DNA of 64,000 nt. Source: Lysinibacillus fusiformis. Lineage in GTDB: Bacteria > Bacillota > Bacilli > Bacillales_A > Planococcaceae. Under the pieces are notes generated by a model. It had not been told where the DNA came from and ran no database searches. It worked only from the letters and a program-made list of their open reading frames with translations. A program made the translations under genes and the position numbers. This document shows, in pieces, positions 51,482 through 61,120 of this stretch. The stretch covers positions 1,860,001 through 1,924,000 of the forward strand of contig NZ_CP041696.1 of NCBI RefSeq assembly GCF_007362955.1, read 5' to 3'. Each line of letters starts with the position of its first letter. Position 1 is the first letter of the stretch.

Positions 51482-52708
51482 TCAGTCTTCTAAAGTCCAC
51501 TTTCCATTTACAATACGTACCATTGCAAAACTATCTGGACTTAATCCCATATGGTTTTCTGCATTGATATTAAATGTACCAGTAAGGCCTACAAATTCTC
51601 CCAGTTCTTGTTCGATGAAATCCCGAAGAGCGGCGCTATCTGTACCTTTAGCTTCAATTGCTTTTGTTGCAATCGTGAAAGCATCTGCTGCATATGCACC
51701 GAACGTACTTGCCGATTTATTATATTTCGATGTATAAGATTCGTTGTAAGCTAGTAATAATTCTTTTTGTGGATTTGAATCTTCTAAACTATTAGCAACT
51801 AATAATTTACCTGTTGGTAAAATTACATCATTCGCTGCATCGCCTGCGACTTCAATAAATTGATTTGTTGCGATTCCATGACTTGCAAGCACTGGTGCAT
51901 CTAGTGCTAATTCACGAATGTTTTTAATAACAACTGCGGACTCCTGTACAGTTCCCCAAACGATAATGGCATCTGGGTTTGCCTTTTTTACACGTGTTAA
52001 TAATGGTTTTGCATCCGTGACTGTTGTTTCGAATTCGTCTTCGATCACTGACTCAATACCATATTTTGATGCATGTTCAACGAACTCATCATGGCCACCT
52101 GTTCCATAAGAATTCGCTACATTTAACCATGCAACTTTCGTTAGGTTATTGTCTTTTAAGTATTGTAAAATACGTTCAACAGCTTGTTGATCGTCTTGTG
52201 GCATTTTGAATACCCATTTTCGTGCTTGTCCATTTTCATCCATATAAATTTGTTTACTTGCAGCAACTGAAATATAAGGAACTTGATTTTGTTCTGCTAA
52301 AGGTAACATTGCTAATGAGTTACCACTTATTGTTCCGCCGATAACGATTGATACCTTATCTTGTGTTAATGCCTTTTTCATCGCAAGAATTGCTTCATTT
52401 TGGTCAGATTTATCATCATAAGTGACTAATTCAATTTGTTGACCGTTAATTCCACCGTCCGCATTTTTTTGATCTACTAACATTTTAAGCGTTTGCATTT
52501 CTGATTCCCCAAGAGCAGCTGCTCCACCAGATGCTGAAAAAATACCTGCAATTTTTATTGAATCAGCTGATGCTCCAGTGCCGGATTCTGAGCTAGAAGA
52601 ACCCGCAGATGATGATGAATCGTTTTTTCCCGAATCAGATGATGAACCACACGCTACCATAAATAACGCACTCATCAATAGGAAAAGTGACAGTAAAGTC
52701 TTTTTCAT
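51482..52708 (-). CDS. livK: Branched-chain-type ABC substrate-binding lipoprotein
   Basis: 408 residues. The N-terminus is a lipoprotein signal with lipobox FMVAC (C20), followed by a serine-rich linker. The body is a type I periplasmic-binding fold (IKIAGIFSASGGAAALGESEMQTLKMLVDQKNADGGINGQQIELVTYDDKS). Family members bind branched-chain amino acids, amides or aromatic acids. Its nearness to paa genes makes phenylacetate or a similar acid a possible ligand, which cannot be tested here. Confidence 0.92.
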   Translation of the reverse strand: MKKTLLSLFLLMSALFMVACGSSSDSGKNDSSSSAGSSSSESGTGASADSIKIAGIFSASGGAAALGESEMQTLKMLVDQKNADGGINGQQIELVTYDDKSDQNEAILAMKKALTQDKVSIVIGGTISGNSLAMLPLAEQNQVPYISVAASKQIYMDENGQARKWVFKMPQDDQQAVERILQYLKDNNLTKVAWLNVANSYGTGGHDEFVEHASKYGIESVIEDEFETTVTDAKPLLTRVKKANPDAIIVWGTVQESAVVIKNIRELALDAPVLASHGIATNQFIEVAGDAANDVILPTGKLLVANSLEDSNPQKELLLAYNESYTSKYNKSASTFGAYAADAFTIATKAIEAKGTDSAALRDFIEQELGEFVGLTGTFNINAENHMGLSPDSFAMVRIVNGKWTLED

Positions 52709-53249
52709 AAATACTACACCCCTTAATAATTTTTATACCTATATAAACCGCATCCCCTTTTAAAAATGCCGGTATGTATAGCCCCCATGAATAAAAAACA
52801 TAACATAAATTATCCAATTGTAGCATTTGTTGTAATGCAAAAAAATCTAAGTTTACAATTGAATATAGTTTTTTTAGAAAAAAACAACGAAATCTAGGTT
52901 TTAATAACTATAAAGTAGAAAATATTCGATTTTGTTAGTCCAAAGAATAACATGTATTGTTATAAATGATAAATACTAAAAATATACACATCAAATCATT
53001 ATATATACGATTTTTATATACTCGTTTTTTTTCTGTTATATTTTTTCGCAAAAAAAAGTTAATTGATTTAACGTATAAAATCCTTACCACCTCTAGCAAA
53101 AATGCATTTTCCCTCGAAATATAAAGAGAAGAAACATAATCAACATAAAAATTGTTATATTCTAAAAAGTCTGAAAAGGTGTTATTATACATAATAAATA
53201 TACTTATTCAATAAAATATTACATTTTAAGTATAAAGGTGGGAAATTCT
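52709..53249. other. Divergent intergenic region livK / LysR regulator
   Basis: About 540 AT-rich bases between livK (minus) and the LysR gene (plus). An open frame at 52935-53192 (minus) is very AT-rich, has no ribosome site and is not credible. A LysR-type T-N11-A operator would be expected near 53190-53235, but I cannot fix one. Confidence 0.4.
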
Positions 53250-54116
53250 ATGGATTTACGGCAATTAAACTACTTTATAACTATTGTTGAAGAGGGTCAA
53301 ATTACTAAAGCTGCAAAAAAGCTACACATGGCACAACCTCCACTTAGCCAGCAGTTAAAAATGATGGAAGAAGAATTGAATTGTAAACTACTAGATAGAA
53401 ATGGTAGGACACTTGATATGACAGGTCCCGGAAAAGTATTATACGAAAAAGGAAAAACTTTATTATCAAATTTCGAGGATACTATTACTGAAATAAAAGA
53501 AGTAGGAGAAGGCTTAAAAGGTGTACTATCCATAGGCGCAGATCAAACTTGCTTATCCTATTTACCTGAAAAAATCACGATTATGCGTGAACGATACCCT
53601 GATTTATGCTTTAAAATTATCGAAGGAGATACATTATTCTTAACGAAGAGTCTTTTAAGTAAAGAAATTGATTTAGCCATTTTACAGCAGCCCATTGAAG
53701 ATGAAAATTTTTTTTCGTTAGGATTAGATGTAGATGAATTTGTACTTGCTACACCATCGCAATGGAATTTAAAGAGTCCAATTCGAATGGAAGATTTAAA
53801 AAATATACCATTTCTTTCTTTTTATCGTCATCATAATTGTAGTACACTTCGTATTATTATAGATGAATTTAAAAGTCATGGATTTGAGCCTAATATTATT
53901 TGTGAGTGTATTGATATTGCGATGGTCTCTTCTTTGATTGGAGAAGGAATAGGTGTAACCATTTTGCCGAAAACAAGTCTGGATAAATTTTCTACGGATG
54001 GTATTAAAATCATTAAATTTGCTAATTGTAACATCAAACCAAAATCAACCATAATTTGGCCAAAAGAACGTTACTTAGCAAAATCCGCACTAAATTTTTT
54101 AGAGTTGTTTAGATAG
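53250..54116 (+). CDS. LysR-family transcriptional regulator
   Basis: 288 residues. The N-terminal helix-turn-helix (MDLRQLNYFITIVEEGQITKAAKKLHMAQPPLSQQLKMMEEELN) is followed by a two-lobed effector domain. The start is ATG at 53250 behind AAGGTGG. It is divergent from livKHMGF and is the obvious candidate to control it. The effector is unknown. Confidence 0.88.
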   Translation: MDLRQLNYFITIVEEGQITKAAKKLHMAQPPLSQQLKMMEEELNCKLLDRNGRTLDMTGPGKVLYEKGKTLLSNFEDTITEIKEVGEGLKGVLSIGADQTCLSYLPEKITIMRERYPDLCFKIIEGDTLFLTKSLLSKEIDLAILQQPIEDENFFSLGLDVDEFVLATPSQWNLKSPIRMEDLKNIPFLSFYRHHNCSTLRIIIDEFKSHGFEPNIICECIDIAMVSSLIGEGIGVTILPKTSLDKFSTDGIKIIKFANCNIKPKSTIIWPKERYLAKSALNFLELFR

Positions 54117-54373
54117 TAGATGACACATTAATAGTTTGACCCTCATGCTACACTATATTTAATGACATAGAGCGTAAATACTTTCAATACAGATTACACT
54201 TTTCCTAACTTGTTTTAAAGGTTTCGTCTTTGTACTTCCTTAACGAGAAAGATTAAAAAAGATAGCGAATACTAAAAAGGAGCCAGTACTCCAAACAAAA
54301 GTGTGTCTTGCTGTTTTTTTATGTTATGAAATAATGTTTGTACCACATGGCATTCATATGTTGATAGGCATAA
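54117..54373. other. Intergenic region LysR gene-serS
   Basis: About 260 bases with no gene. It contains GTGTGTCTTGCTGTTTTTTT (54300-54320), similar to the terminator tail after tadA (GAGTGTCTGGCTGTTTTTTG), which may be a recurring 3'-end element. No convincing stem could be drawn. Confidence 0.4.
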
Positions 54374-54422
54374 TAAAAAAACTACTTTAGGTAACTTCCA
54401 AAATAAGCACACTAAAGTAGTT
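54374..54422 (-). terminator. Terminator downstream of serS
   Basis: AACTACTTTAG (54380-54390) pairs with CTAAAGTAGTT (54412-54422), and on the minus strand a T-run follows. Confidence 0.8.
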
Positions 54423-54494
54423 TAATTTACATAAAATTATTTCATTTGTCTTCGCTTCTGTCAGCTTACGTCTGTCGCTTCACTTCAACTCACA

Positions 54495-55775
54495 TTATTT
54501 AGGGGCAATAATATCTTTTCCGCCCATATATGGTCTTAAGACTTCTGGAATTACTACGCTTCCATCGGCTTGCTGATAGTTTTCTAAGATTGCTGCTACT
54601 GTACGACCAATTGCCAGACCTGAACCGTTTAATGTGTGTACGAACTCTGGTTTTGCATTTGGTTCACGACGGAAACGAATATTTGCACGACGCGCTTGGA
54701 AATCCTCAAAGTTTGAGCAAGAAGAGATTTCACGGTACATATTTTGTGCTGGAATCCATACCTCTAAATCGTATTTTTTCGCAGCGGTAAAGCCTAAATC
54801 AGCTGTACACATTTTCAATTTACGATAAGGTAAGCCTAATAATTGCAACACTTTTTCAGCATGACCTGTCAATAGCTCTAGTTGCTCATAAGATTCCTCT
54901 GGTTTAACAAAGCGTACTAATTCTACTTTATTGAATTGGTGCTGGCGAATTAGACCACGCGTATCGCGACCGGCAGAGCCCGCTTCAGAGCGGAAGCAAG
55001 CGCTATATGCTGCAAAACCTTGTGGTAAAGCTTCATTAGGAAGAATTTCATCTCTGTAGAAGTTTGTGACTGGCACCTCTGCAGTTGGAATCATGAAATA
55101 ATCTGTGTCAGCTAATTTGAAGACATCCTCCTCAAATTTAGGTAGTTGTCCCGTCCCTGTTAGGCTATCTCGATTTACAATAACAGGTGGTAGCATTTCT
55201 TCATAACCATGCTCTTCAGCATGTAAATCCATCATAAAGCTCATTAATGCACGTTCCAAACGAGCTCCAAGCCCACGATAGAATAAGAAACGGCTACCTG
55301 TTACTTTTGCGCCGCGTTCAAAGTCTACAATTTGAAGATCTGTAGCAATATCCCAGTGTGCTTTGATTTCAAAATCAAAACTTGGCACTTCGCCCCATTT
55401 CAAAACTTCTACATTGTCATCTTCTGTTGTCCCTACAGGTACAGATTGGTGCGGAATATTTGGTAAGCGCATCATCATATCTTTAAAGCGATCTTCTACA
55501 TCATTTAATTGTGTGTCTAACTCTTTAATTTCATCGCCAACCTGACGCATACGCGCTATGACTTCATCTGCATTTTCTTTGTTACGCTTCATCACAGAAA
55601 TTTGTTCAGATACTTTATTACGTTCAGCTTTAAGCTCTTCTGTTTTAGCAATTAGTTCACGACGTTTTGCGTCTAAGCCATCAAAGTCGTCTAAGTTTCC
55701 TAAATCTTCATTACGTGTTAACAACATTTCTTTAATTTCCGCGAAATTGTCACGGACGCGTTTAATATCTAACAT
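54495..55775 (-). CDS. serS: Seryl-tRNA synthetase
   Basis: 426 residues. An N-terminal long coiled-coil arm (~30-110) contacts the tRNA-Ser variable arm. The class II catalytic core has motif 2 ([15 protein letters not shown]) and motif 3 ([17 protein letters not shown]). It charges tRNA-Ser in the cytoplasm. Its leader is a T-box. Gene order pdxS-pdxT-serS is that of B. subtilis. Confidence 0.97.
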   Translation of the reverse strand: MLDIKRVRDNFAEIKEMLLTRNEDLGNLDDFDGLDAKRRELIAKTEELKAERNKVSEQISVMKRNKENADEVIARMRQVGDEIKELDTQLNDVEDRFKDMMMRLPNIPHQSVPVGTTEDDNVEVLKWGEVPSFDFEIKAHWDIATDLQIVDFERGAKVTGSRFLFYRGLGARLERALMSFMMDLHAEEHGYEEMLPPVIVNRDSLTGTGQLPKFEEDVFKLADTDYFMIPTAEVPVTNFYRDEILPNEALPQGFAAYSACFRSEAGSAGRDTRGLIRQHQFNKVELVRFVKPEESYEQLELLTGHAEKVLQLLGLPYRKLKMCTADLGFTAAKKYDLEVWIPAQNMYREISSCSNFEDFQARRANIRFRREPNAKPEFVHTLNGSGLAIGRTVAAILENYQQADGSVVIPEVLRPYMGGKDIIAPK

Positions 55776-55830
55776 TGTTCATACCTCCAGTAGATTGATA
55801 ATGATGGGAGTAGGTTTTATAAATAAACAC

Positions 55831-56060
55831 AAAAAAGCCCTCATCCCATGAAAGGGACGAGAGCTACCCGCGTTACCACCCTAATTGATTAGACTTTCGC
55901 CTAATCCACTTATCTCATAACGGCATTTCAACCGGCGACAGCCTACTTTACTCACTTCGACTGCGCAACTCCAGGACGGATTCACAAGTGCTTTTATCAG
56001 CTTCCACCACCCGCTGACTCTCTAAAAAAAACGTGCTTGCTACTACTTCCCATCATCGTG
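55831..56060 (-). promoter_or_regulatory. T-box riboswitch of serS
   Basis: On the minus strand: AGTAGTAGCAAGCACG and AGAGAGTCAGCGGG (stem I), a probable specifier codon TCC at 55980-55978 (GAATCCGTCC), the T-box AGGGTGGTAACGCGGG at 55882-55867, and a terminator (55865-55831) whose stem competes with the antiterminator. Uncharged tRNA-Ser binding would allow readthrough into serS. The tRNA-pairing bulge reads TGGT. A promoter TTGTGT-N18-TAAAAT lies upstream. Confidence 0.92.
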
Positions 56061-56114
56061 TTCACTTATTTAAATTTTATCCATACTGTACTATATGACA
56101 CAAGATTTTGCAAG

Positions 56115-56678
56115 TCACACCATAGACGTCACAAAATATTCGAGGGTGCGGGAATCCATCGTTAATTCAGGATGAAATGAGCATCCTAGTAGATGGCCAT
56201 CACGTGCTAGCACAATTTTCCCATCATACTCTGCTAGAATTTCAACACCCTCGCCAGCAGATACAATATGCGGCGCACGAATAAATACCGCAGATATGGC
56301 GTCACCAATTGCCGGAATATCAAGTTTAGTCTCAAAGCTATCCACCTGACGTCCATAAGAATTACGAGCTACTACTACATCCATCACACCTAAATGCGGC
56401 TCATAATCGATTACCTCTTTTGCCAATAAAATTAGTCCTGCACAAGTACCAAACATCGGTAAACCTTGTTGCGCAAGTACACGAATCGGTTCTAGAAGAT
56501 CATAACGATTTAGCAATTTTCTCATCGTTGTACTTTCACCACCTGGCAACACAAGACCGTCAAGTTTTGCTAAATCCTTCACATGCTTTACTATTACAAC
56601 TTCACAACTAAGTGCCTCTAACATTTGTATATGCTCTCTTACCGCACCCTGCAATGCTAATACACCAATTTTTTTCAT
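56115..56678 (-). CDS. pdxT: Pyridoxal 5'-phosphate synthase glutaminase subunit
   Basis: 187 residues, class I glutaminase. GLVLPGGEST and the nucleophile in FGTCAGLILLA are followed by the catalytic HPE (SFHPELT). It supplies ammonia to PdxS. The start is ATG at 56678, one base after the pdxS stop; an earlier frame start is not supported. Confidence 0.95.
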   Translation of the reverse strand: MKKIGVLALQGAVREHIQMLEALSCEVVIVKHVKDLAKLDGLVLPGGESTTMRKLLNRYDLLEPIRVLAQQGLPMFGTCAGLILLAKEVIDYEPHLGVMDVVVARNSYGRQVDSFETKLDIPAIGDAISAVFIRAPHIVSAGEGVEILAEYDGKIVLARDGHLLGCSFHPELTMDSRTLEYFVTSMV

Positions 56679-56679
56679 C

Positions 56680-57564
56680 TTACCAACCTCGTTCTTGCAT
56701 ACGTTCATTGTGACTTAGCTGTGCAATATCAATACCTTTCATTGGGACACCAAGTTCTTTAGAAATTGCCGCAATCAACTTATAATCCTTGTAATGTGTT
56801 GTAGCTTCTACAATAGCTCGTGCAAACTTCTCTGGATTTTCTGATTTAAAAATACCCGAACCAACAAATACACCATCAGCGCCTAACTCCATCATTAATG
56901 CTGCATCCGCTGGTGTAGCAACACCTCCTGCTGCAAAGTTTACAACTGGTAAGCGACCAATTCTTTTAATTTCTCGTAATAACTCAAATGGCGCACCAAG
57001 TAATTTAGCTTCTGTCATTAATTCATCTTCTGTCATACCTACGACTTTGCGTACTTGCGCATTCACCTTACGAATATGACGCACTGCTTCTACAATATTA
57101 CCTGTACCAGGTTCACCCTTCGTCCGTAGCATTGAAGCTCCTTCTCCAATTCGACGAGCCGCTTCCCCTAAATCACGACAACCACAAACAAAAGGTACAG
57201 TATAATCACTTTTTAATAAATGATATTCTTCATCTGCTGGTGTTAAAACTTCACTTTCGTCAATATAATCAACGCCCATTGCTTCTAATACACGTGCCTC
57301 TACGATATGACCAATACGTGCCTTTGCCATCACAGGTATTGAGACAGCACCCATCACTTCTTCTACGATGCGTGGATCTGCCATACGAGCAACGCCACCA
57401 GCCTTACGTATATCTGAAGGCACTCGCTCTAATGCCATAACAGCAACAGCGCCTGCTGCCTCCGCGATTTTTGCCTGCTCAGCATTAATCACGTCCATAA
57501 TGACGCCACCCTTTTGCATTTCTGCCATCCCTCGTTTTACTAACTCTGTCCCAGTTTGTTTCAT
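56680..57564 (-). CDS. pdxS: Pyridoxal 5'-phosphate synthase lyase subunit
   Basis: 294 residues, TIM barrel. [42 protein letters not shown] is the PdxS hallmark, with lysine in VMAKARIGH for imine formation. It condenses ribose 5-phosphate, glyceraldehyde 3-phosphate and ammonia to PLP in a dodecamer with PdxT. Divergent from the MocR-type regulator. Confidence 0.97.
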   Translation of the reverse strand: MKQTGTELVKRGMAEMQKGGVIMDVINAEQAKIAEAAGAVAVMALERVPSDIRKAGGVARMADPRIVEEVMGAVSIPVMAKARIGHIVEARVLEAMGVDYIDESEVLTPADEEYHLLKSDYTVPFVCGCRDLGEAARRIGEGASMLRTKGEPGTGNIVEAVRHIRKVNAQVRKVVGMTEDELMTEAKLLGAPFELLREIKRIGRLPVVNFAAGGVATPADAALMMELGADGVFVGSGIFKSENPEKFARAIVEATTHYKDYKLIAAISKELGVPMKGIDIAQLSHNERMQERGW

Positions 57565-57669
57565 ATTCTCTAACCTCCACCTTCATGATGAAATTTAGTA
57601 TAATAGATATTGACCATATAAAAATATTCAGTTTATAAAATAATCATAAGGTCAGGTGAACTATTTAAC

Positions 57670-59112
57670 ATGGACATGCTATTATTTGAACTTGAGAAGC
57701 ATGGCGGTAAACCGCTCTACGATCAGCTTTATAGCGGTATAAAAGAAGCCATTATTACGAAGAAGATTGCCGTTGGAGAAAAATTACCATCGAAGAGGAA
57801 ATTAGCCGATTTTCTAAATATTTCCCAAACAACTATTGAAATTGCTTATGCGCAATTACTTGCAGAGGGCTATATTATGTCAAAATCACGGATTGGCTAT
57901 TTTGTAGAGGAAATTGACGAACTACCGTATATTCAACAAGATACAACTGCTTACTTAAACGAACAGCCCAAGAAAAAATCCTATACTATTGATTTTAACC
58001 CTGGTTCTATTGATATTGACGCCTTTCCATTCCAAACATGGCGCAAATACGCAAGAGATCTTTTTGATGATGCTTCAAAGGAATTGTTATTAACAGGGGA
58101 GCCTCAAGGAGAACGGGCTTTGCGTACAGAGATTGCTAATTATTTATACCAATCACGCGGAGTTGTTTGTAGTCCTGAGCAAATTGTTATTGGCTCTGGT
58201 ACGGAGCAACTTCTCCCAATGATATTACGTCTTTTCAGTGAAGATACTTGCTTTGCGCTTGAAAATCCAGGTTATCCAACCGTGCATCGAATGTTTTCAC
58301 AACATAAGCGAAAGGTTTTACCAATTGTGGTCGATGATGAAGGAATAGTTATTCATGCACTCGAAAAAACAAGTGCTGATGTTGTTTATATAACGCCATC
58401 TCACCAATTCCCAACCGGGGCTGTATTATCTGCAACAAGACGAGCACAAGCATTAAATTGGGCAGCACAGAGCCCTTCACGTTTTATTATCGAGGATGAT
58501 TATGACTCTGAATTTCGTTATACGGGAAAACCAATTCCAGCGCTTCAAGCATTAGACCGTAATGAACAAGTCATCTATATGAGTACCTTTACAAAATCTT
58601 TAATGCCTTCCTTACGTGTTGCTTATTTTGTGCTACCGCCTAAATTGCTTGCTACTTATAACGATGTTTTTAACTATTATTCATCAACAGTGCCAAGATT
58701 CGATCAGCATATCGTAGCAAATTTTATGCGTGATGGCCATTTCTCTAAGCATTTAAATCGGATGCGGAAAGTGTATCGAAAAAAGCATGATAAACTAACT
58801 ACTATTTTAGATAATTATTCTGCACAAGTTAAGATTACAGGTGAGCAGGCAGGGATGCATGTCTTACTCAACGTTCAACATTCTTTATCAGAAAAACAAT
58901 TGCAGCATTACGCCAACAATGCAGGAATTGGTATCTATCCTTTATCGGATTATCGCCTAGATGGACTACTGTCTACACAAGCACAATTTTTACTAGGCTT
59001 TGGTGGTATTCCTGTTCATCAAATTGAATCTTCTATTGAAAGACTCATGGATTGCTGGCATATACAGAAAGATATATTCATGTCTGATAATCCCTCACAA
59101 AAGATGCCTTAA
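57670..59112 (+). CDS. pdxR: MocR-type (GntR + aminotransferase) regulator, PdxR-like
   Basis: 480 residues. A GntR winged helix (PLYDQLYSGIKEAIITKKIAVGEKLPSKRKLADFLNISQTTIEIAYAQLLAEGY, ~15-75) is fused to a fold-I aminotransferase-like domain with PLP lysine K309 in TFTKSLMPS. Divergence from pdxST (105 bases) suggests PLP-responsive control of vitamin B6 synthesis. The start is ATG at 57670. Confidence 0.88.
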   Translation: MDMLLFELEKHGGKPLYDQLYSGIKEAIITKKIAVGEKLPSKRKLADFLNISQTTIEIAYAQLLAEGYIMSKSRIGYFVEEIDELPYIQQDTTAYLNEQPKKKSYTIDFNPGSIDIDAFPFQTWRKYARDLFDDASKELLLTGEPQGERALRTEIANYLYQSRGVVCSPEQIVIGSGTEQLLPMILRLFSEDTCFALENPGYPTVHRMFSQHKRKVLPIVVDDEGIVIHALEKTSADVVYITPSHQFPTGAVLSATRRAQALNWAAQSPSRFIIEDDYDSEFRYTGKPIPALQALDRNEQVIYMSTFTKSLMPSLRVAYFVLPPKLLATYNDVFNYYSSTVPRFDQHIVANFMRDGHFSKHLNRMRKVYRKKHDKLTTILDNYSAQVKITGEQAGMHVLLNVQHSLSEKQLQHYANNAGIGIYPLSDYRLDGLLSTQAQFLLGFGGIPVHQIESSIERLMDCWHIQKDIFMSDNPSQKMP

Positions 59113-59124
59113 AACATTAGAAAA

Positions 59125-59177
59125 AACAACCATCCGTCTCCCTATGAAGGTAAAAAGATGGTTGTTGCTATTTTTTT
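59125..59177. terminator. Bidirectional terminator
   Basis: AACAACCATC (59125-59134) pairs with GATGGTTGTT (59157-59166) and Ts follow on the plus strand. It lies between the convergent pdxR and asnB genes. Confidence 0.82.
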
Positions 59178-61014
59178 ATGATTCCTTCAGTTGAATATTA
59201 TAATGCTCAAACCATACATGTATTTGCCCTAAATAGGCAAGTAGCTGAGGACCCGCCATTAATTGTCCGTACCAAGGCGCTTTAAAGGCATTTCCTCCTG
59301 TTTTAATAAGCTCCAATAATTTCTCCCGTTCAAATAATTCATGAAGAATAGAATTTTTATCGTTCAATATGTCTCTCAGCCATTTTTGAACGCCAGTTGT
59401 GTAAACAGGATGATAGGTTTTCGGATAGGGATTCTTTTTCCGATATAATACTTCCTCAGGCAATAAATGTTCCATTGCTTTACGAAGTAATCCCTTTTCT
59501 TTGCCACCTAGATTCTTCATTTCCCAAGGAATATTCCATGCATATTCCACAAGACGATGATCAGCAAATGGCACGCGCACCTCTAGACTCGCCCCCATGC
59601 TCATACGATCTTTCCGTTCTAGTAAAGTTTGCATAAACCACACCATATTTAAATAAAACATCTCACGGCGCTTCGACTCCTCATTATTTTCCCCATCAAG
59701 ACGCGGTACCTCACTAATTGTTTGTGCATATACTTGCTGTGCATATGCTTCCACAGATAACTTTTCACGCCATTCCTCTCGTAACATGGCCGTTCTTTCA
59801 GGCAATGACCGGATCCAAGGAAAACCTGTAGAGGTTTCTGTAAACCATGGATAGCCACCAAAAATTTCATCGGCACATTCGCCTGATAAGGCGACAGTAA
59901 AATCCCTTTTAATTTCACGGCAAAACCATAATAATGACGAGTCTACATCAGCCATACCTGGTGAATCTCTTACAACTACAGCTTCTATCAATAAATCAAT
60001 TAACTGTTGCTGTGAAATTTCCTCTGCATGGTGTGTTGTATCAAACGTTTCTTTCATTTTTTGAATCCAATATGTGTCTGTTGACACTTGAAAAGAATGT
60101 GGATTAAAGAAACGTTCATTGTCCTCATAGTCAATTGAGTACGTATGAAGTTTGCCTTTATTTTGTTGCTGGAACGTATTCGCGGCAATACCCGTAATAA
60201 TACTTGAATCTAAACCGCCTGAAAGAAACGTACAAATAGGTACATCTGATACAAGCTGACGTTCTATAGCATCTGTTAGTAAAAAACGTACTTGGTCAAT
60301 CGTTTCCTCTAGCGATTCCTCATGTTTTTTACTTTGAAGTTGCCAATACTGCCATACGCGTACTCCTTCTCTAGAAAAGCGCATAGCATATCCTGGGCGT
60401 AATTCATTAATATTTTGGAAAAGTGACTTTCCAGGTGTTCTGGATGGTCCTAGGGCCATTATATTTGCTAGCCCCTCTGTATTAACAATTGGTTGAACCG
60501 TTGGGTGTGCCAATAATGCCTTCACCTCTGAAGCAAAAAGCAACCCATCTTGCTGCTCCGTATAATATAACGGTTTTACACCTAGACGATCACGGCATAG
60601 TAAAAGTGATTGTGCTGCTTCATCCCACACACCAAACGCAAATATCCCATTTAAATAATCTACGCATTGCTCTTTCCACTCTATATAAGCAGTTAAAAGT
60701 ACTTCAGTATCTGAATGTGTTGTGAAAATATGCCCTCTCTTATGCAACTCTTTGCGAATTTCTTCTGTATTATATAGCTCGCCATTATATGTAATGACAT
60801 AGTTTACACCATCGTGTGTTTTTTTCATCGGTTGCTTCCCACCGATTAAATCTATAACTGCTAACCGTCGATGGCCAAATGCAATATGTTCACTACACCA
60901 AGTATTTTCATCATCTGGTCCTCTTTTATTTAACGTTTGCGTCATTGACTTCAATATTTGATCACTATTACGCAAATCCTTTCGAAAGCTAGCCCACCCT
61001 GTAATGCCACACAT
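59176..61014 (-). CDS. asnB: Asparagine synthetase (glutamine-hydrolysing)
   Basis: 612 residues. The Ntn glutaminase domain has nucleophile C2 (MCGITGW), RRLAVIDL and YNGELYN. The synthetase domain has the PP-loop LSGGLDSS. Length and sequence fit AsnO/AsnB of Bacillus. It forms asparagine from aspartate, glutamine and ATP. AAAGGATG lies before the ATG. It is a separate transcription unit between pdxR and dacA. Confidence 0.93.
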   Translation of the reverse strand: MCGITGWASFRKDLRNSDQILKSMTQTLNKRGPDDENTWCSEHIAFGHRRLAVIDLIGGKQPMKKTHDGVNYVITYNGELYNTEEIRKELHKRGHIFTTHSDTEVLLTAYIEWKEQCVDYLNGIFAFGVWDEAAQSLLLCRDRLGVKPLYYTEQQDGLLFASEVKALLAHPTVQPIVNTEGLANIMALGPSRTPGKSLFQNINELRPGYAMRFSREGVRVWQYWQLQSKKHEESLEETIDQVRFLLTDAIERQLVSDVPICTFLSGGLDSSIITGIAANTFQQQNKGKLHTYSIDYEDNERFFNPHSFQVSTDTYWIQKMKETFDTTHHAEEISQQQLIDLLIEAVVVRDSPGMADVDSSLLWFCREIKRDFTVALSGECADEIFGGYPWFTETSTGFPWIRSLPERTAMLREEWREKLSVEAYAQQVYAQTISEVPRLDGENNEESKRREMFYLNMVWFMQTLLERKDRMSMGASLEVRVPFADHRLVEYAWNIPWEMKNLGGKEKGLLRKAMEHLLPEEVLYRKKNPYPKTYHPVYTTGVQKWLRDILNDKNSILHELFEREKLLELIKTGGNAFKAPWYGQLMAGPQLLAYLGQIHVWFEHYNIQLKES

Positions 61015-61063
61015 TTAGCCACATCCTTTCGACTAATAGCGTATGCAAATAACTCTTAAAACG

Positions 61064-61105
61064 TGAAAAAAGAACACGCCATGTTTTCTAAACATTTGCG
61101 TGTTC
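61064..61105 (-). terminator. Terminator after dacA
   Basis: GAACACGC (61072-61079) pairs with GCGTGTTC (61098-61105), with an inner ATGTTT/AAACAT stem, and a T-run on the minus strand. Confidence 0.88.
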
Positions 61106-61120
61106 CTTCTACTTTAATTT

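Noticed and set aside
52935-53192. 85-codon open frame in the livK-LysR gap
   Set aside because: AT-rich with Asn/Tyr/Phe-biased translation, no ribosome site and no recognisable domain.
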